Shown one piece after another: positions 35,044-45,062 of a stretch of DNA of 64,000 bases (position 1 is its first letter; every line of letters begins with the position of its first letter). The DNA is from Frateuria sp. Soil773 (GTDB taxonomy: Bacteria; Pseudomonadota; Gammaproteobacteria; Xanthomonadales; Rhodanobacteraceae), in the NCBI RefSeq assembly GCF_001428405.1, contig NZ_LMSL01000041.1:124280-188279 (forward strand), in the 5' to 3' direction. The notes below the pieces were generated by a model. It made no database searches, was not told where the DNA came from, and worked only from the letters and a program-made list of their open reading frames with translations. The position numbers were made by a program, and so were the translations under genes.

Positions 35044-35910
35044 TCAACCGTTCTGCGCGATCCCCTCGGGACGGCGCGCGCCGGCGAAGCGCTTGGACCA
35101 GTACGCCTCGTCCAGGCTCGACACCTCGACGCTCTTGCCGCGCGAAGGCGAATGGATGAAGCGGCCGTTGTCGATATAGATGCCCACGTGCGAGATGCGC
35201 TTGCGGCCGCCGGTGCGGAAGAACACCAGGTCGCCCGGCTGCATGTCGCCGCGCTTCACCTTGAGCCCGGCGAGGAACTGGCTGGCCGAGTTGGTCGGCA
35301 GTTGCAGCCCAATCGCGTGGGCGAACACGTAGCGGACGAAGCCGCTGCAGTCGAAGCCGGTGGACGGGTCGCGGCCGCCGCGCACGTAGCGGATGTCGCG
35401 CAGCTTCATCGCCATGGCGATCAGCGTCTTGCGCAGGTCGCCCTGGTCGGCGGCATCCTCGGCATCGCTGCCGGCGGCCGGAACCGCCGCGCGCTCCTGC
35501 ACCGGGCCGCGCCCGGCAGCGAACGACGGCACGGCGACGTAACGACCGACCGGGCCCGCCTTTGCGGCGACACCCGGCTGCGCCAGCAGCGGCGAGGCGG
35601 CGACGGCGGGCGATGCCAGGAGCGGATACACGGCCTTGGCCGGGACGGCGATGACCGGGGCGACGACCACCGCGGTGCGGTGCGTTTGGCCGGCCTTCGC
35701 CAGCGAATGGGACTTGCCGTGGAGGGTGCGCTTTGCGTGGGCCGTCTTATGGGCCGTCTTGGCGTGGGTCGCCTTGGCGTGAACCTGCTTGCTGTGCGTC
35801 GTGTGCGTCGCCTTCTTGGCGTGGACTGCTGCGGTACGGGCCTGGAGCGGAGCGGCAGCCAGCAGGAGCGAGGCCAGCGCGGCGGCAGCGGTCAATCGCT
35901 TGATCAGCAT
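35044..35910 (-). CDS. NlpC/P60-family cell-wall endopeptidase
   Basis: The protein has 288 residues from the ATG at 35910, where a signal peptide begins (LIKRLTAAAALASLLLAAAPLQARTA). A 60-residue basic low-complexity segment follows, built from His, Lys, Ala and Thr (HAKKATHTTHSKQVHAKATH and on), likely able to bind wall or DNA polyanions. The catalytic NlpC/P60 domain occupies the last 120 residues: C188 in STGFDCSGFVRYVF, H241 in RISHVGIYI and H253 in RFIHSP. Such enzymes cut D-iGlu-mDAP bonds in peptidoglycan stem peptides. It is transcribed alone and ended by the terminator at 34991-35018. Confidence 0.93.
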   Translation of the reverse strand: MLIKRLTAAAALASLLLAAAPLQARTAAVHAKKATHTTHSKQVHAKATHAKTAHKTAHAKRTLHGKSHSLAKAGQTHRTAVVVAPVIAVPAKAVYPLLASPAVAASPLLAQPGVAAKAGPVGRYVAVPSFAAGRGPVQERAAVPAAGSDAEDAADQGDLRKTLIAMAMKLRDIRYVRGGRDPSTGFDCSGFVRYVFAHAIGLQLPTNSASQFLAGLKVKRGDMQPGDLVFFRTGGRKRISHVGIYIDNGRFIHSPSRGKSVEVSSLDEAYWSKRFAGARRPEGIAQNG

Positions 35911-36149
35911 GCGGGGAAAAATCCCTTTGCGGTTCACAGGATTAGCCGTCCGCACAAGCTGACGACGTGACGAAGCGGTGAACTTAGCAAAGCGGACTAG
36001 GCCAAATGTTCTATCGGGGTTAACTGAACCCTGCCGTTCGGTTACCTGGCATGCGCCATGCTTGGCGCCCAATGCATTGAAATTTCACGAAATGACTACC
36101 GGCTCCGCACATTTGCGAGGCAATTGAAGAACCAATAAATCAGGATGGT

Positions 36150-36857
36150 TCAATAATTGCCTTCCCGCACGGTGCGCCGGCCGAAGATCGCCGTGCCGAT
36201 CCGCACCTCGGTGGCGCCTTCGGCGATCGCCAGCGGGAAATCGCCGCTCATGCCCATCGAGAGCCGCGGCAACCTGTGCCCTTGCGCCTCGGCCTGGTCC
36301 CGCAACTGGCGCAAGCCGCGGAAACAGGCGCGTACGGCCTCCGCGTCGTCGGTATGGGTCGCCAGCGTCATCAATCCGCGCACGCGCAGGCCGTCGTAGC
36401 CGCGCAGGCGCTCCAGGAACGGCATCAGCTCGCCCGGCGGCAGGCCGTGCTTGCTCTCCTCCGGCGAGGTCTTTACCTGCACCAGCACGTCGATGGCCCG
36501 CTCCTCGGCCTGCAGCCGGCGCTGCAGCGCCTCGGCCAGCTCCAGCCGGTCCAGCGACTGCACCTCGCTGGCGAGCCGCGCGACGTCCTTCGCCTTGTTG
36601 GTCTGCAGGTGGCCGATCAGCACCCAGTCGATGCCGCAGCCGGCCAGGGCGGCCGACTTGTCGCGGATTTCCTGCACCTTGTTCTCGCCGAAGCGGGACA
36701 GCCCCAGCGCCAGCGCGGCGCGGACCACCTCGGCGCCGAAGGTCTTGCTGACCGGCAGGATCGACACCTCGGCGGGATCGCGCCCGGCGGCGCGGCAGGC
36801 CGCGTCGACGCGGCGGCGGATGTCGGCCCAGTTGGCGGCGAGATGGGAGTAGTCCAT
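36150..36857 (-). CDS. yggS: YggS/PLPBP pyridoxal-phosphate homeostasis protein
   Basis: This 235-residue PLP-binding protein buffers free pyridoxal phosphate. The fold-III alanine-racemase-like barrel is recognised by SILPVSKTFGAEVVRAAL (PLP lysine in VSK), RFGENKVQEIRDK, WVLIGHLQTNKAK, VQVKTSPEESKHGLPP, RGLMTLATHTDD and LSMGMSGDFPLAIAEGATEVRIGTAIFG (quoted in full as the family's phosphate-binding end, 28 residues split as LSMGMSGDFPLAIAEGATEV then RIGTAIFG). The ATG at 36857 is chosen because a longer in-frame extension consists of translated repeat DNA. The adjacent upstream region contains tandem G/C-rich repeats. Confidence 0.95.
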   Translation of the reverse strand: MDYSHLAANWADIRRRVDAACRAAGRDPAEVSILPVSKTFGAEVVRAALALGLSRFGENKVQEIRDKSAALAGCGIDWVLIGHLQTNKAKDVARLASEVQSLDRLELAEALQRRLQAEERAIDVLVQVKTSPEESKHGLPPGELMPFLERLRGYDGLRVRGLMTLATHTDDAEAVRACFRGLRQLRDQAEAQGHRLPRLSMGMSGDFPLAIAEGATEVRIGTAIFGRRTVREGNY

Positions 36858-36881
36858 GAGTACGGCTCTTTGCGTTCGCCT

Positions 36882-37081
36882 CCTCTCCCCTGCGGGAGAG
36901 GATTGAGGTGAGGGGCGGGTGCCCGCGAAAACGCCTGTCCCCCGGCTCCTTCCCCCTCGGGGGAGAAGGTTGGGATGAGGGGCGGGTACTTGCAGGGAGC
37001 TTTCAAGCAAGCGAGCGCCCTTCGTTCCCTCCAAGCGCCCCGCAAGGCGGGCCATCTCCCCTCCGGAGAGAGGGGAGACAG
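36882..37081. repeat. Tandem copies of a roughly 40-bp intergenic repeat
   Basis: Copy A (36882-36921) and copy B (36948-36988) share the layout CTCCCC-loop-GGGAGA, then GGTTGRGATGAGGGGCGGGT. A third, shortened hairpin copy (TCTCCCCTCCGGAGAGAGGG) lies at 37053-37072. The three fill most of the gap between yggS and the dipeptidase gene. Such elements are common mobile-looking extragenic repeats; here they sit in transcribed DNA and would fold into hairpins. Confidence 0.65.
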
Positions 37082-37088
37082 GCGGAGG

Positions 37089-38513
<1,425 letters not shown>

Positions 38514-38734
38514 GGGCGACTCCACTCGATGCTCGAAAGAAGCCGATTGTACCAGCGCCCCGCCACCCTCCCCTCGCAGCCGCTGCCGACGCGCCGGTAA
38601 GCCATGGCCGACAGCGGCACGGGCCGGCCGTGGCCCGCAAACCATCCTGCACCGACTGCCGTGCCGGCGCCCGCTGCCGCACGATGGCTGCACGGCATCG
38701 GAATGCCGTCTTCGTCCACCACAAGGAGGTTCAC

Positions 38735-39091
38735 ATGGTTTCCAGGATCGCAGCCGCTTTCGCCCTCGCCCTGGCCCTCGCGCTGGCCATTGCCCAGCCG
38801 GCGCTGGCCGCCACGCCGGTCAACGTCAACAAGGCCGATGCCGCCACCATCGCCGAGGCGCTGGACGGGATCGGCCAGTCCAAGGCCGAGGCCATCGTCG
38901 CCTACCGCGACGCCCACGGCCCGTTCAAGAGCGTGGAGGAACTGGCCCAGGTCAAGGGCATCGGCCAGGCCACCCTGGAACGCAATCGCGCCGCCATCCT
39001 GTTCACGGGCGGCGGCAAGGCCGGCGACGGGGCGGCCGCCGCGGCCAAGGGCAAGGCCGGGAAGAAAGCCCGGCCGGCCGCCGCGGAATAG
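38735..39091 (+). CDS. ComEA-like exported helix-hairpin-helix protein
   Basis: This 118-residue protein starts at 38735 after a very strong AAGGAGG (38723-38729). A signal peptide (SRIAAAFALALALALAIAQPALA) is followed by a double helix-hairpin-helix DNA-binding domain: VNVNKADAATIAEALDGIGQ, KAEAIVAYRDAHGPFKSVEEL and VKGIGQATLERNRAAI. The tail is rich in Gly, Lys and Ala. Homologues bind DNA in the periplasm during natural transformation, so a competence role is likely. No other competence gene is nearby. Confidence 0.9.
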   Translation: MVSRIAAAFALALALALAIAQPALAATPVNVNKADAATIAEALDGIGQSKAEAIVAYRDAHGPFKSVEELAQVKGIGQATLERNRAAILFTGGGKAGDGAAAAAKGKAGKKARPAAAE

Positions 39092-39175
39092 GCCCGGCCC
39101 CCGCAGCGGCGCGGCCCATGGCGGGCCGCGCCGCTTGCGCTACACTCGCCCGCCTGTTCCGCCGCCCGCGCCGCC

Positions 39176-39637
39176 ATGATCCTTCCGCGTTACCGCATTG
39201 CCGCCTCCACCATCGGCGGCGCCGGCAAGGGCCTGTTCCTGGAGGAGCCCGTGGCCGCCGGGCAGGTCGTCACCGCGCCGGACGCGATCGACCGCACCTA
39301 CCGCCGCGACGAGGTCGCCGCGCGCCCGGACCTGTTCCATGCCTGCGCGCGCTGGTTCGAGGATCGCTACACGCTGTCGCCGGACTGGCCCGACGAGTGC
39401 TACATCAACCACAGCTTCGAGCCCACCGGCCTGTGGCACCTGGGCTTCGTGTTCGCCGCCCGCGACCTGCCCGCCGGCACCGAGATCACCGTGGACTACC
39501 GCCACCTGCTGCCCCCCGGCGAGGCCGAGGACTTCCTTGACGCGGCCACTGGTGAGAAAATCATCGGCTTGCCCTGGGCCGAGAGCCTCGCCTCAAGTAC
39601 CCGTACGCTGGGCCGATTGCTTGACCATGGTTGCTGA
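39176..39637 (+). CDS. SET-domain protein-lysine methyltransferase-like protein
   Basis: This 153-residue stand-alone SET domain shows GAGKGLFLEEPVAAGQVV (first SET strand), then CYINHSFEPTGLW (NHS cofactor motif) and FAARDLPAGTEITVDYRHLL (ELTxDY-type catalytic tyrosine). There is no pre- or post-SET cysteine cluster. SET proteins transfer methyl groups from S-adenosylmethionine to lysine. In bacteria, short versions of this kind are of uncertain target, with ribosomal proteins, DNA-binding proteins and secreted effectors all possible. The GNAT gene follows after 12 bp in the same direction, so they may be co-transcribed. Confidence 0.85.
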   Translation: MILPRYRIAASTIGGAGKGLFLEEPVAAGQVVTAPDAIDRTYRRDEVAARPDLFHACARWFEDRYTLSPDWPDECYINHSFEPTGLWHLGFVFAARDLPAGTEITVDYRHLLPPGEAEDFLDAATGEKIIGLPWAESLASSTRTLGRLLDHGC

Positions 39638-39649
39638 AACCGAGCTGTG

Positions 39650-40189
39650 ATGTCCGACATTCCCACCCTCGAAACGGCGCGCCTGCGCCTGACCGCGCTG
39701 ACCGAGCGCCACTTCGACGACTACGCCGCCATGCTGGCCGATCCGGAAAGCACGCGCTGGATCGGCGACGGCCAGCCGCTGGACCGCACCAACGCCTGGC
39801 GCTCGCTGGCGATGCTGCTCGGCCACTGGCAACTGCGCGGCTGCGGCATGTGGGCGCTGGAACTGAAGGACACCGGCGAGTTCGTCGGCCGTGCCGGCCT
39901 GATGCACCCCGAAGGCTGGCCGGACCTGGAACTGGGCTGGATGCTCAAGCCGGGGCACCGCCACCACGGCTACGCCACCGAGGCCGGCAACGCCGTGCTG
40001 GAATTCGCCTGGACCCAGTTGCACGCGCGGCGCGTCATCAGCCTGGTGCGGATCGGCAACGAGGCTTCCGACCGGGTCGCCGAGCGGCTGGGCGGCGAAC
40101 ATATCGAAGACATGGATTTCTACGGCAGCCACAACCACGTGTTCGCCTACTACCCGCCCTACCGCGAGCCGCGCCGCGCCTACGCATGA
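39650..40189 (+). CDS. GNAT acetyltransferase of the RimJ/RimL type
   Basis: This 179-residue GNAT enzyme begins TLETARLRLTALTERHFDDYAAMLADPESTRWIG (quoted in part), the usual opening of RimJ/RimL-like N-acetyltransferases. Acetyl-CoA binding is by LELGWMLKPGHRHHGYATEAG, and IGNEASDRVAERLGGE follows. ATG at 39650 is preferred over a GTG immediately before it. The stop overlaps the next start (ATGA), so the HutD-like protein is translationally coupled. The acceptor amine is unknown. Confidence 0.9.
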   Translation: MSDIPTLETARLRLTALTERHFDDYAAMLADPESTRWIGDGQPLDRTNAWRSLAMLLGHWQLRGCGMWALELKDTGEFVGRAGLMHPEGWPDLELGWMLKPGHRHHGYATEAGNAVLEFAWTQLHARRVISLVRIGNEASDRVAERLGGEHIEDMDFYGSHNHVFAYYPPYREPRRAYA

Positions 40190-40752
40190 GCGTGCTGCAC
40201 CCGCTGGCCGCCGACGCACCGCGGATCCAGCCGTGGGCCAATGGCCTGGGCAGCACCATCCAGCTCGCCTGCGGCCCGGACGACGCCCACTGGCGCTGGC
40301 GGCTGAGCGTCGCGCAGATCGGGCAAGCCTCCGCGTTCTCGCCCTTGCCGGGCGTGCGGCGCTGGATTGCCCCGCTGGACGCGCCGCTCGAACTGGCTTT
40401 CCCGGCAGGCGGCAAGCGCCTGCTGCCGCGGCTGGCCGTGCATGCCTTCGACGGCGCCGACGCGCCTTTTGCGGAGCTTCCCGAAGGCCCGGCCCGCGCC
40501 TTCAACCTGATGCTGCGCGGCGACGCCCGGGCCGAGCTGATCGCGCGCCCGTTGCACGGCGCGATGGTGTTGCCGGCAGCGGCCGGCGGGCGCTGGTTCG
40601 TGCACCTGCCGGCCGGCCAGGCCGAGGTGCGCGCCGACGCCGAGGCGGCGATGTTGGCGGCCGGCGGCAGCCTGTGGATCGATGCGCAGCCCGGCCAGCG
40701 GCTGCGCATCGAAGGCGGCGGCGAGATCGTGCTGGCGAAGCTGGCAGACTGA
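40186..40752 (+). CDS. HutD/Ves-family cupin-like protein
   Basis: This 188-residue protein opens with PRIQPWANGLGSTIQLACGP and continues WRWRLSVAQIGQASAFSPLPGVRRWIAPLD (quoted in part), the hallmark of the HutD/Ves family, a bicupin linked to histidine use or environmental signal response. The C-terminal half (RAFNLMLRGDARAEL, AAMLAAGGSLWID) fits. No histidine-utilisation genes are nearby, so the hut role is doubtful and the Ves-like stress role is as likely. It overlaps the GNAT gene by four bases, suggesting a joint task. Confidence 0.87.
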   Translation: MSVLHPLAADAPRIQPWANGLGSTIQLACGPDDAHWRWRLSVAQIGQASAFSPLPGVRRWIAPLDAPLELAFPAGGKRLLPRLAVHAFDGADAPFAELPEGPARAFNLMLRGDARAELIARPLHGAMVLPAAAGGRWFVHLPAGQAEVRADAEAAMLAAGGSLWIDAQPGQRLRIEGGGEIVLAKLAD

Positions 40753-40776
40753 AGCCGCGCCAGGCTGGATCGGCAG

Positions 40777-41694
40777 CTAGAGCGCCGGCGGCAATCCGCC
40801 GGCATGCCGCGAGGCGACCAGCGAGCGGCTCACCTCGGCCAGCGCGAACAGCCGCGCGATGCGCGTCCAGCCCACCGCCAGCACGGCGAGCTGGGCCAGC
40901 AGCAGCGCCAGCAGGAAGCCGCCCAGGCCGAATGCCGTGGTATGCAGGCGGCCGAGCCCGAACGCCAGCGCGATCGCGTAGCCCACCGCACCGATCACCA
41001 GGTAGCTGAGCAAGGTGCTGGCCGGGCGGCGCAGCAATTGCACGAAACCGCGCCCCAGCGCGCGCGTCGCCGAGCGCAGGCCGGCATCGGCGATGAAGGC
41101 CGCCCGCGCCGACTCGACCACCGCGTGCGCCAGCACGAACAGCACCACCAGCACCCACTGCGCGACGTCGCGATACAGCTCGGCCTGGCTTTCCAGTACC
41201 GCCTGCCCGTCGCGCTTGTCGGCCACCCCGAACGCCAGCGCAGCGCCGCCGAAGGCGATCGCATACGGCAGCAGCGACCACAGCATCACGCGGAACATCC
41301 GCCCGTACTCGATCACCCCGCTCTGCAGCAACTGGCCCAGGCCCAGCGTGCGTCCGGCGCGCCCCGCGGCGACCGCCATGCCGGCCAGGAACGGCCCCAT
41401 CAGCACCGCCAGCAGCAGGCCGAGCAGCGCGGAGCCGCGCAGCCCCGCGCCCTGCTCGCCGAGCGCGCCGATCACGTCGCCGAACAGCAGGCCGTCGAAC
41501 CGCTGCGCCCAGGCGGCCGCGTGCACGGAATGGTCGAGCAGGCCGGCCAGGATCCGCCACAGCGGCAGCGCCACCACCGCCGTCGGCAGCAGGAGGAACA
41601 CCAGCCACAGCAGCAGCAGGCGCCACTGCAGGGCTGCCACGGGAGCGCGAATCACCGCCCCCACGTCGACGCGACGCGCATTCTTGTAGGCCAT
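40777..41694 (-). CDS. Polytopic membrane protein of unknown function
   Basis: This 305-residue protein has about six hydrophobic segments: LLLLWLVFLLLPTAVVALPL, ALLGLLLAVLMGPFLAGMAV, LWSLLPYAIAFGGAALAFGV, WVLVVLFVLAHAVVESARAA, YLVIGAVGYAIALAFGLGR and GGFLLALLLAQLAVLAVGW. I recognise no catalytic motif. The start overlaps the M1-peptidase stop (ATGA, 41694-41697), so the two are co-translated; a role in assembly or membrane anchoring of the peptidase is possible. DUF4013/membrane-scaffold-like families are an alternative guess. Confidence 0.75.
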   Translation of the reverse strand: MAYKNARRVDVGAVIRAPVAALQWRLLLLWLVFLLLPTAVVALPLWRILAGLLDHSVHAAAWAQRFDGLLFGDVIGALGEQGAGLRGSALLGLLLAVLMGPFLAGMAVAAGRAGRTLGLGQLLQSGVIEYGRMFRVMLWSLLPYAIAFGGAALAFGVADKRDGQAVLESQAELYRDVAQWVLVVLFVLAHAVVESARAAFIADAGLRSATRALGRGFVQLLRRPASTLLSYLVIGAVGYAIALAFGLGRLHTTAFGLGGFLLALLLAQLAVLAVGWTRIARLFALAEVSRSLVASRHAGGLPPAL

Positions 41695-43922
41695 CACAGG
41701 GTCACCACCAGGGAATAGAAAGCCTGCAGCAGGGCTGCGACGTCGGCGGTCCAGCGCCGCGAGGCCGAGCCGTCGGGCTCCTCGGTGCGGCTGTCGTCGA
41801 GCTTGTTCGCGTCCAGGTAGATCTGCCGCTGCGGATCGAGCTCGGCCGAGACCACCCGCGTGGGCCGGGTGAAATCGAAGCGCGCCCAGCGCCGGTCGTC
41901 GTTCCAGCGCACGTCCTCGTGGCTGCCGTCCTTGAACGTGACGCGCAGCAGCTGCGGCACCGGTGCGCCGGCGCGGAACACCGTCACCGTACTCTTCCAA
42001 GGGAACGGCCCGGTGCCCGGCTTCGCGTCCGGATGCGCCTTCTTCCAGTCCTCGCGCTGCTTGTCGATCCGCTTGTCCAGCGCCTTGGTGTCGCCGTCGC
42101 TGCGCTTGCCGCCGGCCAGCACGCTGCCGGCCAGCGGCAGCACTTCCTCGCTGTCGATGCTGCTGACGCGGTCGTCGATGTGCGCGGTGCCGTAGACGAA
42201 CTGGTCGAACACCTGGTTGACGTTCTTCGCGTCGCCCGACACGTCGATCAGCGCGGCGCGCAGGTCGGCCACCGACGGGTGGCGGAAATGCCAGCGCCGG
42301 TAGTATTCGCGGAACGCGCGCTCGGTCACCTGCTTGCCCAGGCGCTCCTCCAGGTCGTGCATCGCGGTCGCCGTGCGCGAGTACACGCTGCCGTAGCTGC
42401 TGCTGGAAAAGCGGTCCCAGGCGTTGCCGCCGAGCGGGTCGGCCGGCTCCTTCAGGCCCGCGCCGATCCGCTCCATCTCGAACCCCGACAGCGACGGCGC
42501 GAAACCGATCGACTTCAGCAGCGGGCCGGCGAGGACGATGCCCTGCTTGCGCTCGCGCAGCATGCGCTGGTCCCAGTACTCGTTCAGGCCCTCGTCCAGC
42601 ATCGGCTCCTCGAATTCGTTGGAGGCGAGCAGGCCGTAGAAATAACCGTGGCCGAATTCGTGGATGGTGACGAAGTCGGAGGCGTACTGGTTCAGCGTGC
42701 CCGGCTCGACCTTGGCGTAACCCTCGGTGGTGAAGAACGTCGGGTACTCCATGCCGCCCGCCTCGCTGGCGTTGTACGGCGGCACCACCACGGTCAGCGT
42801 GCGGTACGGGTACGGCCCGAGCGTGTCGGAGAAATAGGTCAGCGAATCGGTGCTCGCCTTGAGCTGCGGCTGCGCGCTACCGGCGTACTCGGGCGGATAG
42901 ATCACCCGCACCGCCACCTTCGGGCTGCCCGGCCCCTGCCAGCTGCCGTCCAGCGTCTTGTAGCCCTTGGCCGCGACCCAGGCGAAATCGTGCACGTCGC
43001 CCTGGACGAAGCGGTAGGTGGTCTTGCCGTTGGCCGCCACCGGCTCGCCCTGCTGCTCGCCCACTGCGCCGACGGTGTAGTCGCTGGGCACGGTCATCTT
43101 GACGTCGTAGCTGCCGAAGTCGGCATAGAACTCGCTGTTGAAATGGAACTCGTGCACGTTCCAGCGCGGCGCGGTGGCGCCGCGCTCGCCCGGCAGCTCC
43201 AGCACGCCGATCTTCGGGAACCACTGCGCCACAAGGTTGAAATCGCCGAACCAGCCGGTGCGCTCGACCACGCGCGGCAGCTGGCTGAGGAAGTCGATGT
43301 CGAGCGTGAGCGTGCCGCCGGCCGGCACCGGCTGCGCAAGGTCGATGCGCACCACGGTCTGGTCGGTGTCCGGGCCGCCGTCGGGATGCACGAAGCGCCA
43401 CTTCAGCGCGGCGTCGCCCTGCTTCACCTGCTTCAGGTCGATCCAGCCCCACTCGCCCTTCTTCAGTTGCGCCGCGCCGCGCGAGCGGCCGTGCGCGGTC
43501 AGCACCTTGCGCTCGGTGAAGAACGTGCTGCCCTCGTTCTGGAAGGCGTTGAGGTACAGGTGCAGGTAGACGCTGCCGACCGGCCGGTCGCTGCGGTTGC
43601 GCCAGCCCAATTGCTCCTTGCCGGTGACCGCGTGCGTGGCCGCGTCCAGCTCGGCTTCGATGCGGTAGCTCACCACGCGGTCGGACAGCGTCGGCTCGTT
43701 GCCGGTGCGCTCGCCGCCCCAGGCGTCCGGCGCGCTCGGTACGCTCACCGCCGCGGCGTGCGCCGGGGCGAAGGGAATCTCCGTCACTTCCGCCGGTGCC
43801 GCCACGGTCGCCGCGGCCGCCGCGGCCGCCGGCGCCTGGACCTGCGCCAGCACCGCGCCTGGCGACAGCGCGGCACACAACCACAAGGCGAGCCGCGGCC
43901 CGCGCCCCTTCGACAGCTTCAT
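41694..43922 (-). CDS. M1-family zinc metallopeptidase, exported
   Basis: The protein has 742 residues from MKLSKGRG at 43922, which begins a signal peptide (ALWLCAALSPGAVLAQ). An Ala/Pro linker precedes the beta-sandwich N-domain. The gluzincin site is H421-E-F-G-H425 with E444 exactly 18 residues on, in the order expected for M1. The exopeptidase motif appears as ASEAGGMEYPTFF, the GGMEY variant of GAMEN. Downstream LEERLGKQVTERAFREYYRRWHF is typical. Such periplasmic M1 proteins are widespread in Xanthomonadales. Its stop overlaps the next membrane-protein gene by four bases. Confidence 0.92.
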   Translation of the reverse strand: MKLSKGRGPRLALWLCAALSPGAVLAQVQAPAAAAAAATVAAPAEVTEIPFAPAHAAAVSVPSAPDAWGGERTGNEPTLSDRVVSYRIEAELDAATHAVTGKEQLGWRNRSDRPVGSVYLHLYLNAFQNEGSTFFTERKVLTAHGRSRGAAQLKKGEWGWIDLKQVKQGDAALKWRFVHPDGGPDTDQTVVRIDLAQPVPAGGTLTLDIDFLSQLPRVVERTGWFGDFNLVAQWFPKIGVLELPGERGATAPRWNVHEFHFNSEFYADFGSYDVKMTVPSDYTVGAVGEQQGEPVAANGKTTYRFVQGDVHDFAWVAAKGYKTLDGSWQGPGSPKVAVRVIYPPEYAGSAQPQLKASTDSLTYFSDTLGPYPYRTLTVVVPPYNASEAGGMEYPTFFTTEGYAKVEPGTLNQYASDFVTIHEFGHGYFYGLLASNEFEEPMLDEGLNEYWDQRMLRERKQGIVLAGPLLKSIGFAPSLSGFEMERIGAGLKEPADPLGGNAWDRFSSSSYGSVYSRTATAMHDLEERLGKQVTERAFREYYRRWHFRHPSVADLRAALIDVSGDAKNVNQVFDQFVYGTAHIDDRVSSIDSEEVLPLAGSVLAGGKRSDGDTKALDKRIDKQREDWKKAHPDAKPGTGPFPWKSTVTVFRAGAPVPQLLRVTFKDGSHEDVRWNDDRRWARFDFTRPTRVVSAELDPQRQIYLDANKLDDSRTEEPDGSASRRWTADVAALLQAFYSLVVTL

Positions 43923-43988
43923 CGTCACCACTCCCCTAGCCATCCGCAGAGGGTGCGCCATGCCATGGGGCACGGCATAAGCCAGAGG

Positions 43989-45062
43989 TCATGGTAGGGA
44001 AGGCGCAGCTTCCTGCCGGTCCGCCGCCACGGCGGCGGCGAACGCGGGCGACATCCGCTGCACGAAGCCTTTCGCGGTGCGCAGCACCAGCAGCACCGCC
44101 AGGCCGTGCCGCCTGGCATACGCCATGCCCCGTTCCGGCCCCAGCACGCTCAGCGTGGTGCCGAGCGGATCGGCGGTCATGCAGTCGGCGGCCAGCACGC
44201 TCACCGAGGCCACTTCGTGCGGCACCGGCCAGCCGCTGCGCGGGTCGATGTGGTGCGAGTAGTAGCGGCCGTGATCCTCGTAGACGTGGCGGTAGTCGCC
44301 CGAGGTGGCGATCGCCTGGTCGCGCAGGCCGATCACGTCGACCAGTTCGTCGGCGCGGTCCGGGGCGCCGTCGGCCGCATCCGGGCGCTCGATGCCGACG
44401 CGCCACGGCGAGCCGTCCGGCTTGCGCCCGCGCGCCTTCAGCTCGCCGCCGACCTCGACCAGCCAGGCGGCCGCGCCGGCCCGGTCGAGATAGCGGCCGA
44501 CCTGGTCGACGCCGTAGCCCTTCGCCACCGCCGACAGGTCAAGGGTGATCCCGCCGGGCTGGTAGGCCCGCCGCGTGGCCGGGTCCAGCTTCACCTTGGC
44601 CCAGCCGATGCGCGCGCGCGCCTGCGCAATCGCCTCGGCCGAGGGCGGTTCGCGCGGGCGGCGGTCCGGCCCGAAACCCCACAGGTTCACCAGCGGTCCC
44701 ACGGTCGGGTCGTAGGCGCCGCCGCTGTCGCGCGCCACTTCCAGCGCGTAGCGCAGCACGGCGAAGAACTCCGGCGGCAGGACCTGCCAACTGCCGGCCG
44801 CCGCGCGGTTGTAGCGCGACAGCGCCGACTGCGGCTTGTAGGTGCTCATCTGGCCGTCGACCTTGTCCAACTCGGCCTGGATGCCCCGCTGCAGTTCGCC
44901 GGGCGAGATCCCGGCCGGCGGCACGACCCGGACCGACCAGGTCGTGCCCATGGTCCTGCCCTGCAGTTGCTGCAGCGCCGGCGCCGCGAACAGCGCCGAC
45001 GCCTGCAGCCACGCGAGCAGCCCGGCGGCGAGCCACCCGCCGGCGCGCAGCGGACGCCTCAC
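43989..45062 (-). CDS. apbE: FAD:protein FMN transferase ApbE
   Basis: ApbE attaches FMN covalently to threonine in exported flavoproteins. A GTG start at 45062, overlapping the DUF4198 stop as GTGA, gives 357 residues with a signal/anchor (AGGWLAAGLLAWLQASALFA). Motifs: RTMGTTWSVRV, DLSAVAKGYGVDQVGRYL, VEVGGELKARG, ATSGDYRHVYEDHGRYYSHHIDPRSGWPV (quoted in parts), and the magnesium-site SVLAADCMTADPLGTTLSVLG. All key elements are present, so it should be active. It is the last gene of a four-gene unit that also encodes a likely substrate, the DUF2271 protein. Confidence 0.95.
   Translation of the reverse strand: MRRPLRAGGWLAAGLLAWLQASALFAAPALQQLQGRTMGTTWSVRVVPPAGISPGELQRGIQAELDKVDGQMSTYKPQSALSRYNRAAAGSWQVLPPEFFAVLRYALEVARDSGGAYDPTVGPLVNLWGFGPDRRPREPPSAEAIAQARARIGWAKVKLDPATRRAYQPGGITLDLSAVAKGYGVDQVGRYLDRAGAAAWLVEVGGELKARGRKPDGSPWRVGIERPDAADGAPDRADELVDVIGLRDQAIATSGDYRHVYEDHGRYYSHHIDPRSGWPVPHEVASVSVLAADCMTADPLGTTLSVLGPERGMAYARRHGLAVLLVLRTAKGFVQRMSPAFAAAVAADRQEAAPSLP

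Noticed and set aside
35911..36149. AT-rich spacer between yggS and the NlpC/P60 gene with a TTGAACCA/TGGTTCTTCAA dyad near 36125-36155
   Set aside because: It could be a terminator for yggS on the minus strand, but the stem is bulged and lacks a T run, so it was not listed as a feature.
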